Shown one piece after another: positions 36,803-46,887 of a DNA stretch of 64,000 bases. Location: NCBI RefSeq assembly GCF_001613805.1, contig NZ_LPVY01000005.1, positions 310,001 to 374,000 of the forward strand, in the 5' to 3' direction. The position numbers and the translations under genes were made by a program. Each line of letters begins with the position of its first letter. Position 1 is the first letter of the stretch. The notes beneath the pieces are model-generated. The model was not told the origin of the DNA and searched no databases. It saw only the letters and a list, made by a program, of their open reading frames with translations. The DNA is from Thalassospira lucentensis. Lineage in GTDB: Bacteria; Pseudomonadota; Alphaproteobacteria; Rhodospirillales; Thalassospiraceae.

Positions 36803-38716
36803 ATGGGCAAGATTATCGGTATCGACCTTGGCACCACCAACTCCTGCGTCGCAGTCATGGACGGCAAAGAAGGCCGCGTGATCGAGAACAGCGAAGGTGC
36901 CCGTACCACGCCGTCGATGGTCGCTTTCACCAATGACGGTGAGCGCCTTGTCGGTCAGCCTGCGAAACGTCAGGCTGTGACCAACCCGGAAAACACCCTG
37001 TTTGCGATTAAACGTCTGATCGGCCGTCGTTACGGCGACCCGGAAGTCGAAAAAGACAAAGACCTTGTCCCGTATAAAATCGTCGCTGGCGAGAATGGTG
37101 ACGCATGGGTTGAAGTTAATGGCGAGAAAATGGCACCGAGCCAGATCGCAGCCATGGTGCTTCAGAAAATGAAGGAAACCGCAGAAGCCCATCTGGGTGA
37201 GCCGGTAACCGAAGCCGTTATTACCGTTCCGGCATATTTCAACGACAGCCAGCGTCAGGCAACCAAGGATGCCGGTAAAATTGCCGGTCTTGAAGTCAAG
37301 CGCATCATCAACGAGCCGACCGCAGCAGCACTGGCTTATGGTCTGGACAAGAAAGATGGTGGCACCGTGGTCGTTTATGACCTTGGTGGCGGTACCTTTG
37401 ACGTGTCGGTTCTTGAAATCGGTGACGGTGTCTTCGAAGTTAAATCGACCAACGGCGATACCTTCCTTGGTGGTGAAGACTTCGATAAAAACATCATCGA
37501 TTACCTTGCGGACGAGTTCAAAAAAGAACAGCAGATCGACCTGCGTAAAGATCGTCTTGCCCTGCAGCGTCTGAAAGAAGCCGCAGAGAAAGCCAAGATC
37601 GAGCTTTCCTCGTCGATGCAGACCGAAGTGAACCTGCCGTTTATCACCGCTGACGCATCAGGCCCGAAACACCTGAATATCAAGCTGTCGCGTGCGAAGC
37701 TTGAAAGCCTTGTTGGTGACCTGATCGAACGCACGATGACCCCGTGCAAAGCGGCCCTGAAAGACGCCGGTATCACCGCAGGTGAAATCGACGACGTGAT
37801 CCTGGTTGGCGGCATGACCCGTATGCCGAAGGTTCAGGAACGCGTGAAGGAATTCTTTGGCCGTGATCCGCACAAGGGTGTGAACCCGGATGAAGTGGTT
37901 GCACTTGGTGCCGCGATTCAGGGCGGTGTCCTGCAGGGTGATGTCAAAGACGTTCTTCTGCTTGACGTGACTCCGCTGTCGCTGGGTATTGAAACCCTTG
38001 GTGGCGTATTCACCCGACTGATCGACCGCAACACCACGATCCCGACCCGCAAGTCGCAGACTTTCTCGACCGCGGAAGACAACCAGACGGCTGTTACCAT
38101 CCGTGTCTTCCAGGGTGAACGCGAAATGGCTGCCGACAACAAGATGCTTGGCCAGTTCGATCTGGTCGGTATCCCGCCGGCACCGCGCGGTGTTCCGCAG
38201 ATTGAGGTGACTTTCGACATTGATGCCAACGGTATCGTCAACGTGTCTGCCAAAGACAAGGCGACCAACAAGGAACAGCAGATCCGCATTCAGGCATCTG
38301 GTGGTCTTGGCGATGACGAAATCGAAAAAATGGTCAAGGACGCCGAAGCCAACGCGGAATCCGATAAAAAGCGTAAAGCGCTTGTCGAAGCCCGTAACCA
38401 GGCAGAAGCCGTTATCCATTCGACCGAGAAAAACCTTGCCGAACACGGTGACAAGGTTGATGCCGGTGCGAAATCGATGATCGAAGAGGCTCTGTCGGCG
38501 CTTAAAGAAGCCAAGGACGGCGAAGATCCGGAAGCGATCACCGCGAAGGTCAACGAACTTCAGCAGGCTGCGATGAAACTTGGTGAAGCCATGTATCAGG
38601 CACAGCAGGCCGAAGAAGGTGGCGAAGGTGAAACTGCCGGCGCATCTGCACAGGCCGATGACGGTGTTGTTGACGCCGACTTTGAAGAAGTCGATGACAG
38701 CAAAAAAGACAAGTAA
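36803..38716 (+). CDS. dnaK: DnaK, Hsp70 chaperone
   Basis: ATP-driven chaperone of 637 residues. [19 protein letters not shown], the [14 protein letters not shown] phosphate loop, the substrate domain and the acidic C-terminus ending near [16 protein letters not shown] are all typical. The ATG at 36803 follows AGAGGAACTT. dnaJ follows after a hairpin. GrpE, its exchange factor, is encoded at 8.8 kb. Confidence 0.98.
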   Translation: MGKIIGIDLGTTNSCVAVMDGKEGRVIENSEGARTTPSMVAFTNDGERLVGQPAKRQAVTNPENTLFAIKRLIGRRYGDPEVEKDKDLVPYKIVAGENGDAWVEVNGEKMAPSQIAAMVLQKMKETAEAHLGEPVTEAVITVPAYFNDSQRQATKDAGKIAGLEVKRIINEPTAAALAYGLDKKDGGTVVVYDLGGGTFDVSVLEIGDGVFEVKSTNGDTFLGGEDFDKNIIDYLADEFKKEQQIDLRKDRLALQRLKEAAEKAKIELSSSMQTEVNLPFITADASGPKHLNIKLSRAKLESLVGDLIERTMTPCKAALKDAGITAGEIDDVILVGGMTRMPKVQERVKEFFGRDPHKGVNPDEVVALGAAIQGGVLQGDVKDVLLLDVTPLSLGIETLGGVFTRLIDRNTTIPTRKSQTFSTAEDNQTAVTIRVFQGEREMAADNKMLGQFDLVGIPPAPRGVPQIEVTFDIDANGIVNVSAKDKATNKEQQIRIQASGGLGDDEIEKMVKDAEANAESDKKRKALVEARNQAEAVIHSTEKNLAEHGDKVDAGAKSMIEEALSALKEAKDGEDPEAITAKVNELQQAAMKLGEAMYQAQQAEEGGEGETAGASAQADDGVVDADFEEVDDSKKDK

Positions 38717-38760
38717 GGCGACCGCAGAGGTCGTCTTGAACGACGCCCTGTAAATAAAAA

Positions 38761-38801
38761 TCGGGCCGTTCCGGACGCAGATAATTGCGGGAACGGCCCG
38801 A
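38761..38801 (+). terminator. dnaK-dnaJ intergenic hairpin (attenuator-like)
   Basis: A 12-bp stem (38761-38772 with 38790-38801), 17-base loop, no T run after it. It lies 20 bases before the dnaJ ATG. It could protect the dnaK mRNA end or lower read-through into dnaJ. Confidence 0.5.
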
Positions 38802-38820
38802 CCGTGTTTCGGAGTTACAG

Positions 38821-39966
38821 ATGGCGAAAGAAGATTATTACGAGCTGTTGGGTGTTGGCAAAGATGCCGACGCAGCCGCGCTCAAAAGCGCCTATCGTAA
38901 ACAGGCGATGAAGTACCATCCGGATAAAAATCCGGGCGATACCGAAGCCGAAGTAAAATTCAAGCAAGTCAACGAAGCCTATGAAGTCCTGAAAGATCAG
39001 GAAAAGCGTGCTGCCTATGACCGGTTTGGTCATGCTGCGTTTGAGCAAGGCGGACCGGGCGGTGCCGGTGGTTTCGGTGGCGGCTTTGGCGGTGGTTTCG
39101 GCGGTGGCGGATTTGCCGACGTTTTCGACGAGATTTTCGGGGCCATGGGTGGTGGTCGCCGTGGCGGTGGATCGTCGCGCGGTGCCGACCTTCGTTACAA
39201 TATGGCCATCTCGCTTGAAGAAGCGTTTGAAGGCAAAAAGGCCGAGATCACCATTCCGGGCTCGGTTGCCTGCGAAGAATGCCATGGCAGCGGTGCGGAG
39301 GCAGGTTCTCAGCCGGTAACCTGTCCGACCTGTAATGGTCATGGCAAGGTCCGCGCGCAGCAGGGCTTCTTTACGATCGAGCGTACCTGCCCGAGCTGTC
39401 ATGGCAAAGGCAAAATCATCAAGAATCCGTGTAAATCCTGCCATGGTGTCGGTCGTGTTGAACAGGAAAAGACCCTGTCGGTGACGATTCCGGCCGGGGT
39501 TGAGGATGGAACGCGTATCCGTCTGGCGGGCGAAGGTGAAGCGGGTGCCAATGGCGCACCAGCGGGTGATCTGTATATCTTCCTTGATATCCAGAATCAT
39601 CGCTTCTTCCAGCGTGATGGGGCGAACCTGTATTGCCGGATTCCGATCCCGATGAGCAAGGCAGCCCTTGGCGGCACCATCGAGGTGCCGACAATTGAGG
39701 GAACTCGCACTCGGATCAACATCCCGGAAGGTACGCAATCGGGACAGCAATTGCGTCTGCGTGGCAAGGGCATGACCATCCTGCGGTCGCAGGCACGTGG
39801 TGACATGTTCGTTGAAATCAGTGTCGAAACCCCGGTCAGACTGACCGAGCGGCAGAAAGAGCTTTTGAAAGAGTTTGACGAGATTTCGCGCGAAGAAGGC
39901 AGTAACCCGGAAAGCGAGGGGTTCTTTTCCAAGATGAAGGAAATCTGGAAAGATCTGACGGATTAG
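38821..39966 (+). CDS. dnaJ: DnaJ, Hsp40 co-chaperone
   Basis: Co-chaperone of 381 residues that loads substrates on DnaK and stimulates its ATPase. J domain with HPD ([10 protein letters not shown]), Gly/Phe-rich linker (about 75-125), four CxxCxGxG zinc repeats (from CEECHGSG) and two beta-sandwich substrate domains. The ATG at 38821 matches the family start and has GGAG upstream. Confidence 0.97.
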   Translation: MAKEDYYELLGVGKDADAAALKSAYRKQAMKYHPDKNPGDTEAEVKFKQVNEAYEVLKDQEKRAAYDRFGHAAFEQGGPGGAGGFGGGFGGGFGGGGFADVFDEIFGAMGGGRRGGGSSRGADLRYNMAISLEEAFEGKKAEITIPGSVACEECHGSGAEAGSQPVTCPTCNGHGKVRAQQGFFTIERTCPSCHGKGKIIKNPCKSCHGVGRVEQEKTLSVTIPAGVEDGTRIRLAGEGEAGANGAPAGDLYIFLDIQNHRFFQRDGANLYCRIPIPMSKAALGGTIEVPTIEGTRTRINIPEGTQSGQQLRLRGKGMTILRSQARGDMFVEISVETPVRLTERQKELLKEFDEISREEGSNPESEGFFSKMKEIWKDLTD

Positions 39967-39979
39967 GTGCTGCACCAGA

Positions 39980-40038
39980 TCGTTCCGATTTCGGAACGAA
40001 ATATATTTTAACCCCGTTCTGTTATTCCGAGCGGGGTT
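39980..40038 (+). terminator. Two hairpins after dnaJ
   Basis: A first stem at 39980-39987 with 39992-39999, followed by an AT-rich run, and a second AACCCCG/CGGGGTT stem (40010-40016 with 40032-40038) followed by TTCTCTTT. The second overlaps the stop of the convergent LysR gene and may serve both. Confidence 0.55.
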
Positions 40039-40960
40039 TCTCTTTGGCTTGATCGTTTGGCCACGGACGGCTTTTGACGAAATCGATGAAGGTCCGCAAC
40101 GGTGTGGGGACAAGGCGTCGCCCCGGATAATACAGTTTGGGACCCGGAAACCGCGGCCACCAGTCCGCAAGCACCGGGACGAGCGCACCGCTATCAAAAT
40201 AGGGCTGAAGCCAGTCTTCAAACAGGTAAACGATGCCCGTGCCCATACAGGCGGCGTGAGTCGCAAGGTCAGTTCCCCCGCCGGGGCGCACAAGCAACGG
40301 CCCGCCGGGGTTTAGTTCAATGGTTTCATCACCGCGCTCAAATTCCCACGAGATCATGGTCCCGCTTGCAAAGCGTCCGCGCAGGCAGGCATGTTCGAGA
40401 AGATCGCGGGGATGTTCTGGCATACCGTGTTTTTCCAGATATCCGGGTGACGCCGCGGCAGCAAAACGCTGGGTGCGCGGGCCAATCGGAACTGCGATCA
40501 TGTCCAGTTCCAGACTTTCGTCATAACGAATACCGGCATCGCATCCTTCGGCCAGAACATCGACGAAGTTTTCCTCGGTAATGACCTCGACGCGGATATC
40601 GGGATAGGCAGCAAGAAAAGGTGGAATAAAGTGTGGTAGAACAAGGCGTGCCGCACTTACAGGCACGTTCAGTTTCAGAGTCCCTGTCGGACGGCTGCGG
40701 AAGCTGTTCACCACATCAAGAGCCAGTTCCATTTCATCAAGGGCAGGAGAAAGCCGGTTTAACAATCCTTCACCGGCTTCGGTCAGCGCAACACTGCGTG
40801 TGCTGCGGTTAAACAGCCTTACGCCAAGCTCGGCTTCCAGTCGTCTGACCTGATCGCTTAGACGTGACGCACTGCCACCACTGATACGGGCACCTTCACG
40901 GAAACCGCCTGCTCGGGCGACGGTGACGAATGCGGTGATATTGGGCAGATCAAGTTTCAT
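40022..40960 (-). CDS. LysR-family transcriptional regulator
   Basis: Regulator of 312 residues with N-terminal helix-turn-helix (LPNITAFVTVARAGGFREGARISGGSASRLSDQVRRLEAELGVRLFNR) and a LysR substrate domain. It resembles regulators of oxidoreductase genes (the branch near CrgA/DsdC-like YafC). Divergent from an aldo/keto reductase gene with 108 bases between, which carries nested dyads. Likely activator or repressor of that gene. Confidence 0.92.
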   Translation of the reverse strand: MKLDLPNITAFVTVARAGGFREGARISGGSASRLSDQVRRLEAELGVRLFNRSTRSVALTEAGEGLLNRLSPALDEMELALDVVNSFRSRPTGTLKLNVPVSAARLVLPHFIPPFLAAYPDIRVEVITEENFVDVLAEGCDAGIRYDESLELDMIAVPIGPRTQRFAAAASPGYLEKHGMPEHPRDLLEHACLRGRFASGTMISWEFERGDETIELNPGGPLLVRPGGGTDLATHAACMGTGIVYLFEDWLQPYFDSGALVPVLADWWPRFPGPKLYYPGRRLVPTPLRTFIDFVKSRPWPNDQAKEKPRSE

Positions 40961-41014
40961 TGTTTTGAATCCCGTACAGCTTGTTCTGATTGTACCGGAT
41001 TGTTGATCAAAACA
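40961..41014. promoter_or_regulatory. Candidate LysR operator with nested dyads
   Basis: TGTTTTGA (40961-40968) and TCAAAACA (41007-41014) form an exact inverted repeat with 38 bases between. Inside lies CCGTACA-N12-TGTACCGG, a near-perfect second dyad. Position in the divergent gap fits LysR recognition and activation sites. Confidence 0.45.
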
Positions 41015-41068
41015 GTAGGGTCTAGCTTCGGGACAGAGATCGGATGTCTGACATGAAAGGAGATTTCC

Positions 41069-41953
41069 ATGTCCAGTATAGAGCAGGCCGGAAATTTTAA
41101 GATCGGTGATCTAAGCGTTAAACGTATGGGCTATGGCGCGATGCAGTTGGCCGGGCCTGGTGTTTATGGCCCACCCAAAGATCGCGACAGTGCGATCAGG
41201 GTGCTGCGCAAGGCGGTCGAAGCGGGCGTCAATCATATTGATACCAGCGACTTTTATGGCCCGCACATTACCAACCAGCTGATTCGTGAAGCCCTTCGTC
41301 CTTATCAAGATGATCTTGTGATCGTGACAAAGATCAGTGCAAAGCGTGGCGATGACGGGTCGTGGTTGCCGGCACTGTCGGCTGCTGAATTGACATCCGC
41401 AGTGCATGATAATCTTCGCAATCTGGGGATTGATGTGATTGATGTTGTCAATTTTCGATCAATGCACGGGCTGCACGGACCAGCGGAAGGTTCAATTGAA
41501 GAACAGCTTAGCGTTTTGGCCAAATTGCAGCAGCAGGGATTGATCCGACATATCGGATTGTCGAATGTGACACCGATCCAGATCGAGGAAGGGCGCAAGA
41601 TTTGTGACATCGTCTGTGTGCAGAATCAGTACAATCTGGCGCATCGCGATGATGACGGATTGATCGATAGCCTTGCGGCTGATGGCATTCCCTATGTGCC
41701 GTTTTTCCCACTTGGCGGTTTTTCGCCATTACAGTCAGAAACCCTTTCACAGGTTGCCAGGCGCCTTGACGCAACGCCGATGCAGGTTGCCCTTGCCTGG
41801 TTGTTGCAGCGTTCGGCCAATATCCTGTTGATTCCGGGAACGTCATCGTTCGAGCATTTGATGCAGAACCTTGCGGCGGCCAGCCTTAAGCTTCCGGTTG
41901 ACGCCGTTGCCGAACTTGACGGGATTGCAGCGCAATCCGCGACAATAGGCTGA
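41069..41953 (+). CDS. Aldo/keto reductase
   Basis: NADPH-dependent oxidoreductase of 294 residues with a TIM barrel. Catalytic Asp and Tyr are in HIDTSDFYGP, Lys in VTKIS. The usual active-site His appears replaced: the segment reads DVIDVVNFRSM, where common family members have LIHWP, so Arg or Asn takes its place, a feature of one AKR branch. AAGGAG lies seven bases before the ATG. Divergent from a LysR gene. Substrate unknown. Confidence 0.88.
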   Translation: MSSIEQAGNFKIGDLSVKRMGYGAMQLAGPGVYGPPKDRDSAIRVLRKAVEAGVNHIDTSDFYGPHITNQLIREALRPYQDDLVIVTKISAKRGDDGSWLPALSAAELTSAVHDNLRNLGIDVIDVVNFRSMHGLHGPAEGSIEEQLSVLAKLQQQGLIRHIGLSNVTPIQIEEGRKICDIVCVQNQYNLAHRDDDGLIDSLAADGIPYVPFFPLGGFSPLQSETLSQVARRLDATPMQVALAWLLQRSANILLIPGTSSFEHLMQNLAAASLKLPVDAVAELDGIAAQSATIG

Positions 41954-42057
41954 ATGTTGATTTGTCCGACATTTGGACATTTCCGATGATTTCATCGCAG
42001 GGCGGCATGTGCTAAAGCAATGACACGTTTGAAATTGCTTGCCGGAGGAGACCGGAA

Positions 42058-42858
42058 ATGAAAATCGGGATTGTCGGATGTGCCGGCCGTATGGGGCGCA
42101 TGCTGGTCAATGAAACGTTCAAAACCAACGGCTGCGAGGTTGGCGGTGGTACCGATCTGCCAGACAGCCCGTTTGTCGGCAAGGACGTCACCCTGATTGC
42201 TGGTCTGGAAGAAAGTGGCGTTCTGGTCGGTGACGATCCCAGGGCATTGTTTAAAGCTGTTGATGCGGTGATTGATTTCACCGCACCGGCTGCGACCATG
42301 AACCATGCCAAACTGGCAGCTGAAACCGGCAAAATCCTGGTGATCGGTACGACCGGGCTTTCAAACGATCAGAAAGCGGAGCTTAAGGCTGCAGCCAAAA
42401 CAGCAACCATCATTTTCGCACCGAATATGAGTGTCGGTGTGAACCTTGCCTTTGCACTGGTCGAGAAGGTTGCAGCGGTCCTCGATAAGGATACGGCTGA
42501 TATCGAAATCGTCGAAATGCATCACAAACATAAAGTTGATGCACCATCAGGCACGGCACTTGGCCTTGGTGAAGCGGCGGCAAAGGGTCGTGGGGTCGAT
42601 CTGGATGCGGTTTCGGTGCGGTCACGCGACGGGCATACCGGTGCACGTGAAAACGGCACCATCGGCTTTGCAACACTGCGTGGTGGCGATGTTGTGGGCG
42701 ATCACACGGTTGTTTTTGCCTGCGAGGGAGAGCGGATCGAAATTACACACAAGGCATCATCACGCGAAGTTTTCGCCAAAGGTGCGGTGCGTGCCGCGAA
42801 ATGGGCCGAAGGCAAGAAACCTGGTCTTTATTCGATGCGCGACGTTCTGGGCCTTTAA
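42058..42858 (+). CDS. dapB: 4-hydroxy-tetrahydrodipicolinate reductase
   Basis: Lysine/diaminopimelate pathway enzyme of 266 residues using NAD(P)H. It has the N-terminal Rossmann motif GIVGCAGRMGRMLV, catalytic His-His-Lys region EMHHKHKVDAPSGTA, and the GFATLRGGDVVGDHTV strand. GGAGGAG precedes the ATG by about eight bases. It ends at a shared terminator with the convergent polA. Confidence 0.96.
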   Translation: MKIGIVGCAGRMGRMLVNETFKTNGCEVGGGTDLPDSPFVGKDVTLIAGLEESGVLVGDDPRALFKAVDAVIDFTAPAATMNHAKLAAETGKILVIGTTGLSNDQKAELKAAAKTATIIFAPNMSVGVNLAFALVEKVAAVLDKDTADIEIVEMHHKHKVDAPSGTALGLGEAAAKGRGVDLDAVSVRSRDGHTGARENGTIGFATLRGGDVVGDHTVVFACEGERIEITHKASSREVFAKGAVRAAKWAEGKKPGLYSMRDVLGL

Positions 42859-42887
42859 GCCAGTTCTGATCCAGTCACTTTATGCAA

Positions 42888-42913
42888 AAGCCCCGGCAGC
42901 ACTGCCGGGGCTT
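42888..42913. terminator. Bidirectional terminator between dapB and polA
   Basis: Stem AAGCCCCGGCA/TGCCGGGGCTT (42888-42898 with 42903-42913), four-base loop, followed by CTGTTTT on the plus strand. Confidence 0.85.
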
Positions 42914-42946
42914 CTGTTTTGCTGAAGTATCGGGATATTGATCCGA

Positions 42947-45787
42947 TCAATGGGCATCCGCCCAGCTATCCCCGATACCGGCATCCGCGATAAGCGGTAC
43001 GGACAGCTGTGCGGCATTTTCCATGACCTCACGGATCACCTTGACGGCCTTTTCTGTTTCGTCTTCAGGGGCTTCAAAGATCAATTCATCGTGGACCTGA
43101 AGCAGCATGCGGGTTTTAAGCCCCGCATCAAGAAGCGCACCCGGAACGGCAATCATCGCGCGTTTGATGATGTCAGCAGCACCGCCCTGAATCGGGGCGT
43201 TGATTGCGGCACGTTCGCCAAAGCTTCGGCGCATGCCGTTTTTATCATTGATGCCGTTGATATGAATCTGGCGGCCAAACAGGGTTCTGACAAAGCCATG
43301 CTTCTTGGCGAAGTCTTTGGCCTGTTCCATGTAATCGCGAATGCCGGGATAGATTTCGAAATAGGCTTCGATAAACGCCTTGGCTTCTTTTTGCGGGATA
43401 CCAAGCTGATTGGCGAGGCCAAAGGCTGAAATCCCGTAAATGATGCCGAAATTGATGGCCTTGGCTTTCCGGCGGACCATCGGATCCATGCCTTCGATTG
43501 GTACGCCGAATACCTTGGATGCCGTCGCGGCGTGGATATCCTCACCATCTTTGAACGCATCGCGTAGGGTGTCGATTTCGGCGACATGCGCCAGAAGACG
43601 CAATTCAATCTGCGAATAGTCGGCAGAAATCAGTTTGCAACCGGGTTCCGAGATAAAGGCAGTGCGGATTTTACGGCCTTCCTCGCTTCTGATCGGAATG
43701 TTTTGCAGGTTCGGGTCGTTTGACGACAGACGACCGGTATTCACATTGGTCTGGCCGTAACTTGTGTGGACGCGGCCAGTCTCCGGATTAATATGATGGG
43801 CAAGCGCGTCGGTATAAGTGCTTTTAAGCTTTGAAAGCTGCCGCCATTCAAGGATTTTGGTCGGCAGGTCATGTCCCTGGGCCGCCAATGCTTCAAGAAC
43901 ATCCGCGCCGGTCTGCCACGCACCGGTTTTGGTCTTTTTCCCGCCCGGCAGGCTCATCTTTTCAAACAGGATTTCGCCAAGCTGTTTGGGGCTGCCCAGA
44001 TTGAACGGTTCACCGGCCATTTCATGGATGGTTTCTTCAAGGGCGGCCATCCGTTTGGCAAAATCGTTCGATAGGGTTTTGAGCTTGTCCGCGTCAATAC
44101 GGATGCCGAGGCTTTCCATTTTGGCCAGTACCGGTACAAGCGGCCGATCCAGCGTTTCATAGACGCTGGCCATATGTTCCTGCGCAATGCGGGGTTTCAG
44201 AAGCCGGTGCAGGCGCAATGTGATATCGGCGTCTTCGGCAGCGTAATCAAGCGCCTTGTCGAGCGGGACCTGATCAAAGGTGATCTGGGTCTTGCCCGAT
44301 CCGCAAACATCGGAAAACTTGATTGGTTTGTAATCCAGATGCAGTTCGGCCAATTCATCCATGCCATGGCCGTGGCTTGTGCCGTCCAGAACATAGGACA
44401 GCACCATGGTGTCGTCTATCGGGGCGACATTGATGCCATGACGGGACAATACGATCATATCGTATTTCAGGTTCTGGCCGACCTTAAGAACGCCCGGGTC
44501 TTCCAGAAGGGGTTTGAGTAAGGCAATCGCGCGATCAAGCGGGATTTGCTTTGGGACATCTATTTTTGCCGGTGCCTCGGCAGGGGCATCGAAATCGAAA
44601 CCACCCTGTGCTTCGCCACTTTCGCCATGACCCTGTCCGTGCCCGACAGGGATATAACAGCCATTGCCCGGTTCGGTCGAAAGCGAAATGCCAACCAGCT
44701 TGGCCTGATGGGCATTAAGCGATGTGGTTTCGGTATCGACAGCAACCGTACCGGCATATTCAGCCATTGAAATCCAGTGCCTTAGGCGGTCTTCATCCTG
44801 CACCAGTTCATATTCTGCCTTTTCAACACTGATATTATTGACACCGGTTCCGGGTTCGACAATGCCGTCGGCATCAACAGAACCACCGAATTTCGCCTTT
44901 ATTTTAGAAATCAGTGATTTAAAGCCGTGTGTTGAAACAAAGCTTAAAAGAACATCCGGATCAGGTTCGCGCAGTTCGAAACCATCAAGTTTCTCGACAA
45001 CCGGAACGTCGGTTTTGAGGGTCACCAGATCGCGCGAAATGCGGGCCAGTTCGGCATTCTCGATCAGTTTCTCACGGCGTTTGGGTTGCTTGATTTCTCC
45101 TGCACGTTCCAGCAAACCATCCAGATCGCCATATTCATCAATCAGTTGGGCTGCGGTTTTGATACCGATGCCAGGTACACCGGGTACGTTATCAACGGAA
45201 TCGCCAGCCAATGCCTGAATATCTATGACCTTATCCGGTGTGACGCCGAATTTTTCCAGAACCTCTGGTGCGCCAATGGTGCGATTCTTCATCGCATCAA
45301 ACATTTGCACCCGGTCCGTGACAAGTTGCATCAGGTCCTTGTCCGAAGACACGATAATCACATCGGAACCTTCGGCCTCAGCCTGTCGGGCGTAGGTCGC
45401 GATCAGATCATCGGCCTCGTATCCTTCGAGTTCGATCGAAGGCAGGTTGAAGGCACGCGTCGCATCACGGATAAGCCCGAACTGGGGGACCAGTTCTTCG
45501 GGCGGCGGCGGACGGTGCGCTTTGTATTCGGGATAGAAGTCGTTTCTGAACGACTTACCCTTGGTATCGAAGATAACCGCCATATGATCGGGCTTGGTAT
45601 CTTCGCGCAATTTCATCAGCATTGTACAGAAACCATACACCGCATTCACCGGCGTACCATCCGGACTGGTCATCGGTGGCAAGGCATGGAAGGCCCGGAA
45701 AATAAAGCCCGATCCGTCAACCAGAACAACGCGACGGGGGGATTTACCGGTGGATGGCGCAGAATCTGTCATGCGTCTAATGCTCAT
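42947..45787 (-). CDS. polA: DNA polymerase I
   Basis: Repair and Okazaki-fragment polymerase of 946 residues. Order: 5'-3' exonuclease (about 20-300, LVDGSGFIFRAFHALPP), 3'-5' exonuclease with intact DTETTSLN, and polymerase domain with ADYSQIELRLLAH, the RRKAKAINFGIIYGISAFGLA helix, and the final VHDELIFEAP. Both exonuclease Asp/Glu residues are kept, so proofreading should work, unlike in Taq. Start at 45787 or an ATG five codons later. Confidence 0.97.
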   Translation of the reverse strand: MSIRRMTDSAPSTGKSPRRVVLVDGSGFIFRAFHALPPMTSPDGTPVNAVYGFCTMLMKLREDTKPDHMAVIFDTKGKSFRNDFYPEYKAHRPPPPEELVPQFGLIRDATRAFNLPSIELEGYEADDLIATYARQAEAEGSDVIIVSSDKDLMQLVTDRVQMFDAMKNRTIGAPEVLEKFGVTPDKVIDIQALAGDSVDNVPGVPGIGIKTAAQLIDEYGDLDGLLERAGEIKQPKRREKLIENAELARISRDLVTLKTDVPVVEKLDGFELREPDPDVLLSFVSTHGFKSLISKIKAKFGGSVDADGIVEPGTGVNNISVEKAEYELVQDEDRLRHWISMAEYAGTVAVDTETTSLNAHQAKLVGISLSTEPGNGCYIPVGHGQGHGESGEAQGGFDFDAPAEAPAKIDVPKQIPLDRAIALLKPLLEDPGVLKVGQNLKYDMIVLSRHGINVAPIDDTMVLSYVLDGTSHGHGMDELAELHLDYKPIKFSDVCGSGKTQITFDQVPLDKALDYAAEDADITLRLHRLLKPRIAQEHMASVYETLDRPLVPVLAKMESLGIRIDADKLKTLSNDFAKRMAALEETIHEMAGEPFNLGSPKQLGEILFEKMSLPGGKKTKTGAWQTGADVLEALAAQGHDLPTKILEWRQLSKLKSTYTDALAHHINPETGRVHTSYGQTNVNTGRLSSNDPNLQNIPIRSEEGRKIRTAFISEPGCKLISADYSQIELRLLAHVAEIDTLRDAFKDGEDIHAATASKVFGVPIEGMDPMVRRKAKAINFGIIYGISAFGLANQLGIPQKEAKAFIEAYFEIYPGIRDYMEQAKDFAKKHGFVRTLFGRQIHINGINDKNGMRRSFGERAAINAPIQGGAADIIKRAMIAVPGALLDAGLKTRMLLQVHDELIFEAPEDETEKAVKVIREVMENAAQLSVPLIADAGIGDSWADAH

Positions 45788-45991
45788 TTATTCGTGTGAT
45801 TTGATGGCCCGCAGAATGCCCGATCCAGCGGGCTAAGTCGAGTGGGGCATCGCCGAAAGCGGGAATATATTGGCTGTTTCCGGCTTTACTACTGACAGGA
45901 GACTGTCAGGAGAGAGCAAGAATTTTGATTATCGTGTCGATATCAAAATGAAAACTTCGATCATGATCGTATTCTGAGCATTTATGGCAGG

Positions 45992-46870
45992 ATGTCGCTT
46001 TGGGCTTATCAGGACGCACAGGGATTGATATGGTCTATCGCAGTGCAACTTCCCTTCGGGAAACGGGAGAACCGGTCATTGCCGGCGATGGAAGATAAAC
46101 CGGTTTTCAAGCCACAAGGCATCGGCATTGAAACCGCAGAACCGACGCGCGAGCTGCATGACGACATGAAGCTGGCAACTCGGCGCAAGAAGGCCAAAAA
46201 AGCCGAACGGGTTGCGCGGTCTAACGGATCGGGATGGCGCAGGTTCTTTCGTGCGTCCTCATGGATGCGCTTTCTTATTACGTTCGGAATTTTCGGGCTT
46301 TTCCTGCACGGTTTGTTCGTTGTCTTTGGCGTTTATGACCGTAACCAGCGTCTTCCGGCGGTCGACCATTTCGTGCTGCTGATCAAACTCGTGGTGTTCA
46401 TCGCACTGATGTACCTGTTTTACGCGATGCTGATGCATTACGGGCCGATCCGCCACAAGGTGCGCGGGATATTCTTCCTTGCACTCGCCCCCGTGGCGGC
46501 GGTTTGCATTTTCATGATTTATGGCGGTGGGCAGCTATTCGGCAGTTTCCTTCCGGTTTTACAGTTCCTGACCCTTACCATTGGCGTAGGGGGATTCCTG
46601 CTTTATGTGTTGGGTTACACATGGGTTACCGGTCGCACTGTTCGGCGCGAAGCAGATCGTTATGACCGGATGGAGCATGTAGGGAACCAGATTTCGAAAG
46701 AGGGTGCCTCTGCCGGATTGCCGCCCGGTGTGGCCGGGGATCGGCGCAAGGTGCACAAAGCTGGCAGTCTTCGCCTGCGCAAGGATGATGACGGATCATC
46801 CAACGGCAGTGGCACGGGGGGTGGCAGTTCGTCAGCAGTAAACAATAAAGTGCGGTTACCGGAAATCTGA
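45992..46870 (+). CDS. Unrecognised four-helix membrane protein
   Basis: Protein of 292 residues that I do not recognise. A polar N-terminus (about 1-85) with a Lys/Arg-rich stretch (TRRKKAKKAERVARS) is followed by four membrane helices (about 90-112, 125-148, 155-175, 185-212), then a polar C-terminal tail of 75 residues with a Gly/Ser run (SSNGSGTGGGSSS). The start is weakly supported; an ATG 32 codons on (MEDKPVFKPQG) is an alternative. It lies between polA and folC, convergent with folC (17-base gap). Confidence 0.65.
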   Translation: MSLWAYQDAQGLIWSIAVQLPFGKRENRSLPAMEDKPVFKPQGIGIETAEPTRELHDDMKLATRRKKAKKAERVARSNGSGWRRFFRASSWMRFLITFGIFGLFLHGLFVVFGVYDRNQRLPAVDHFVLLIKLVVFIALMYLFYAMLMHYGPIRHKVRGIFFLALAPVAAVCIFMIYGGGQLFGSFLPVLQFLTLTIGVGGFLLYVLGYTWVTGRTVRREADRYDRMEHVGNQISKEGASAGLPPGVAGDRRKVHKAGSLRLRKDDDGSSNGSGTGGGSSSAVNNKVRLPEI

Positions 46871-46887
46871 TCGCGAGACGCGCCAGA

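Noticed and set aside
37658-38446. Minus-strand open frame of 262 codons within dnaK
   Set aside because: Mirror frame of a strongly codon-biased gene; long antisense frames are common there.
38815-40293. Minus-strand open frame of 492 codons across dnaJ
   Set aside because: It is antisense to the clear dnaJ gene and into the LysR gene; composition is a mirror of dnaJ codons and it shows no domain.
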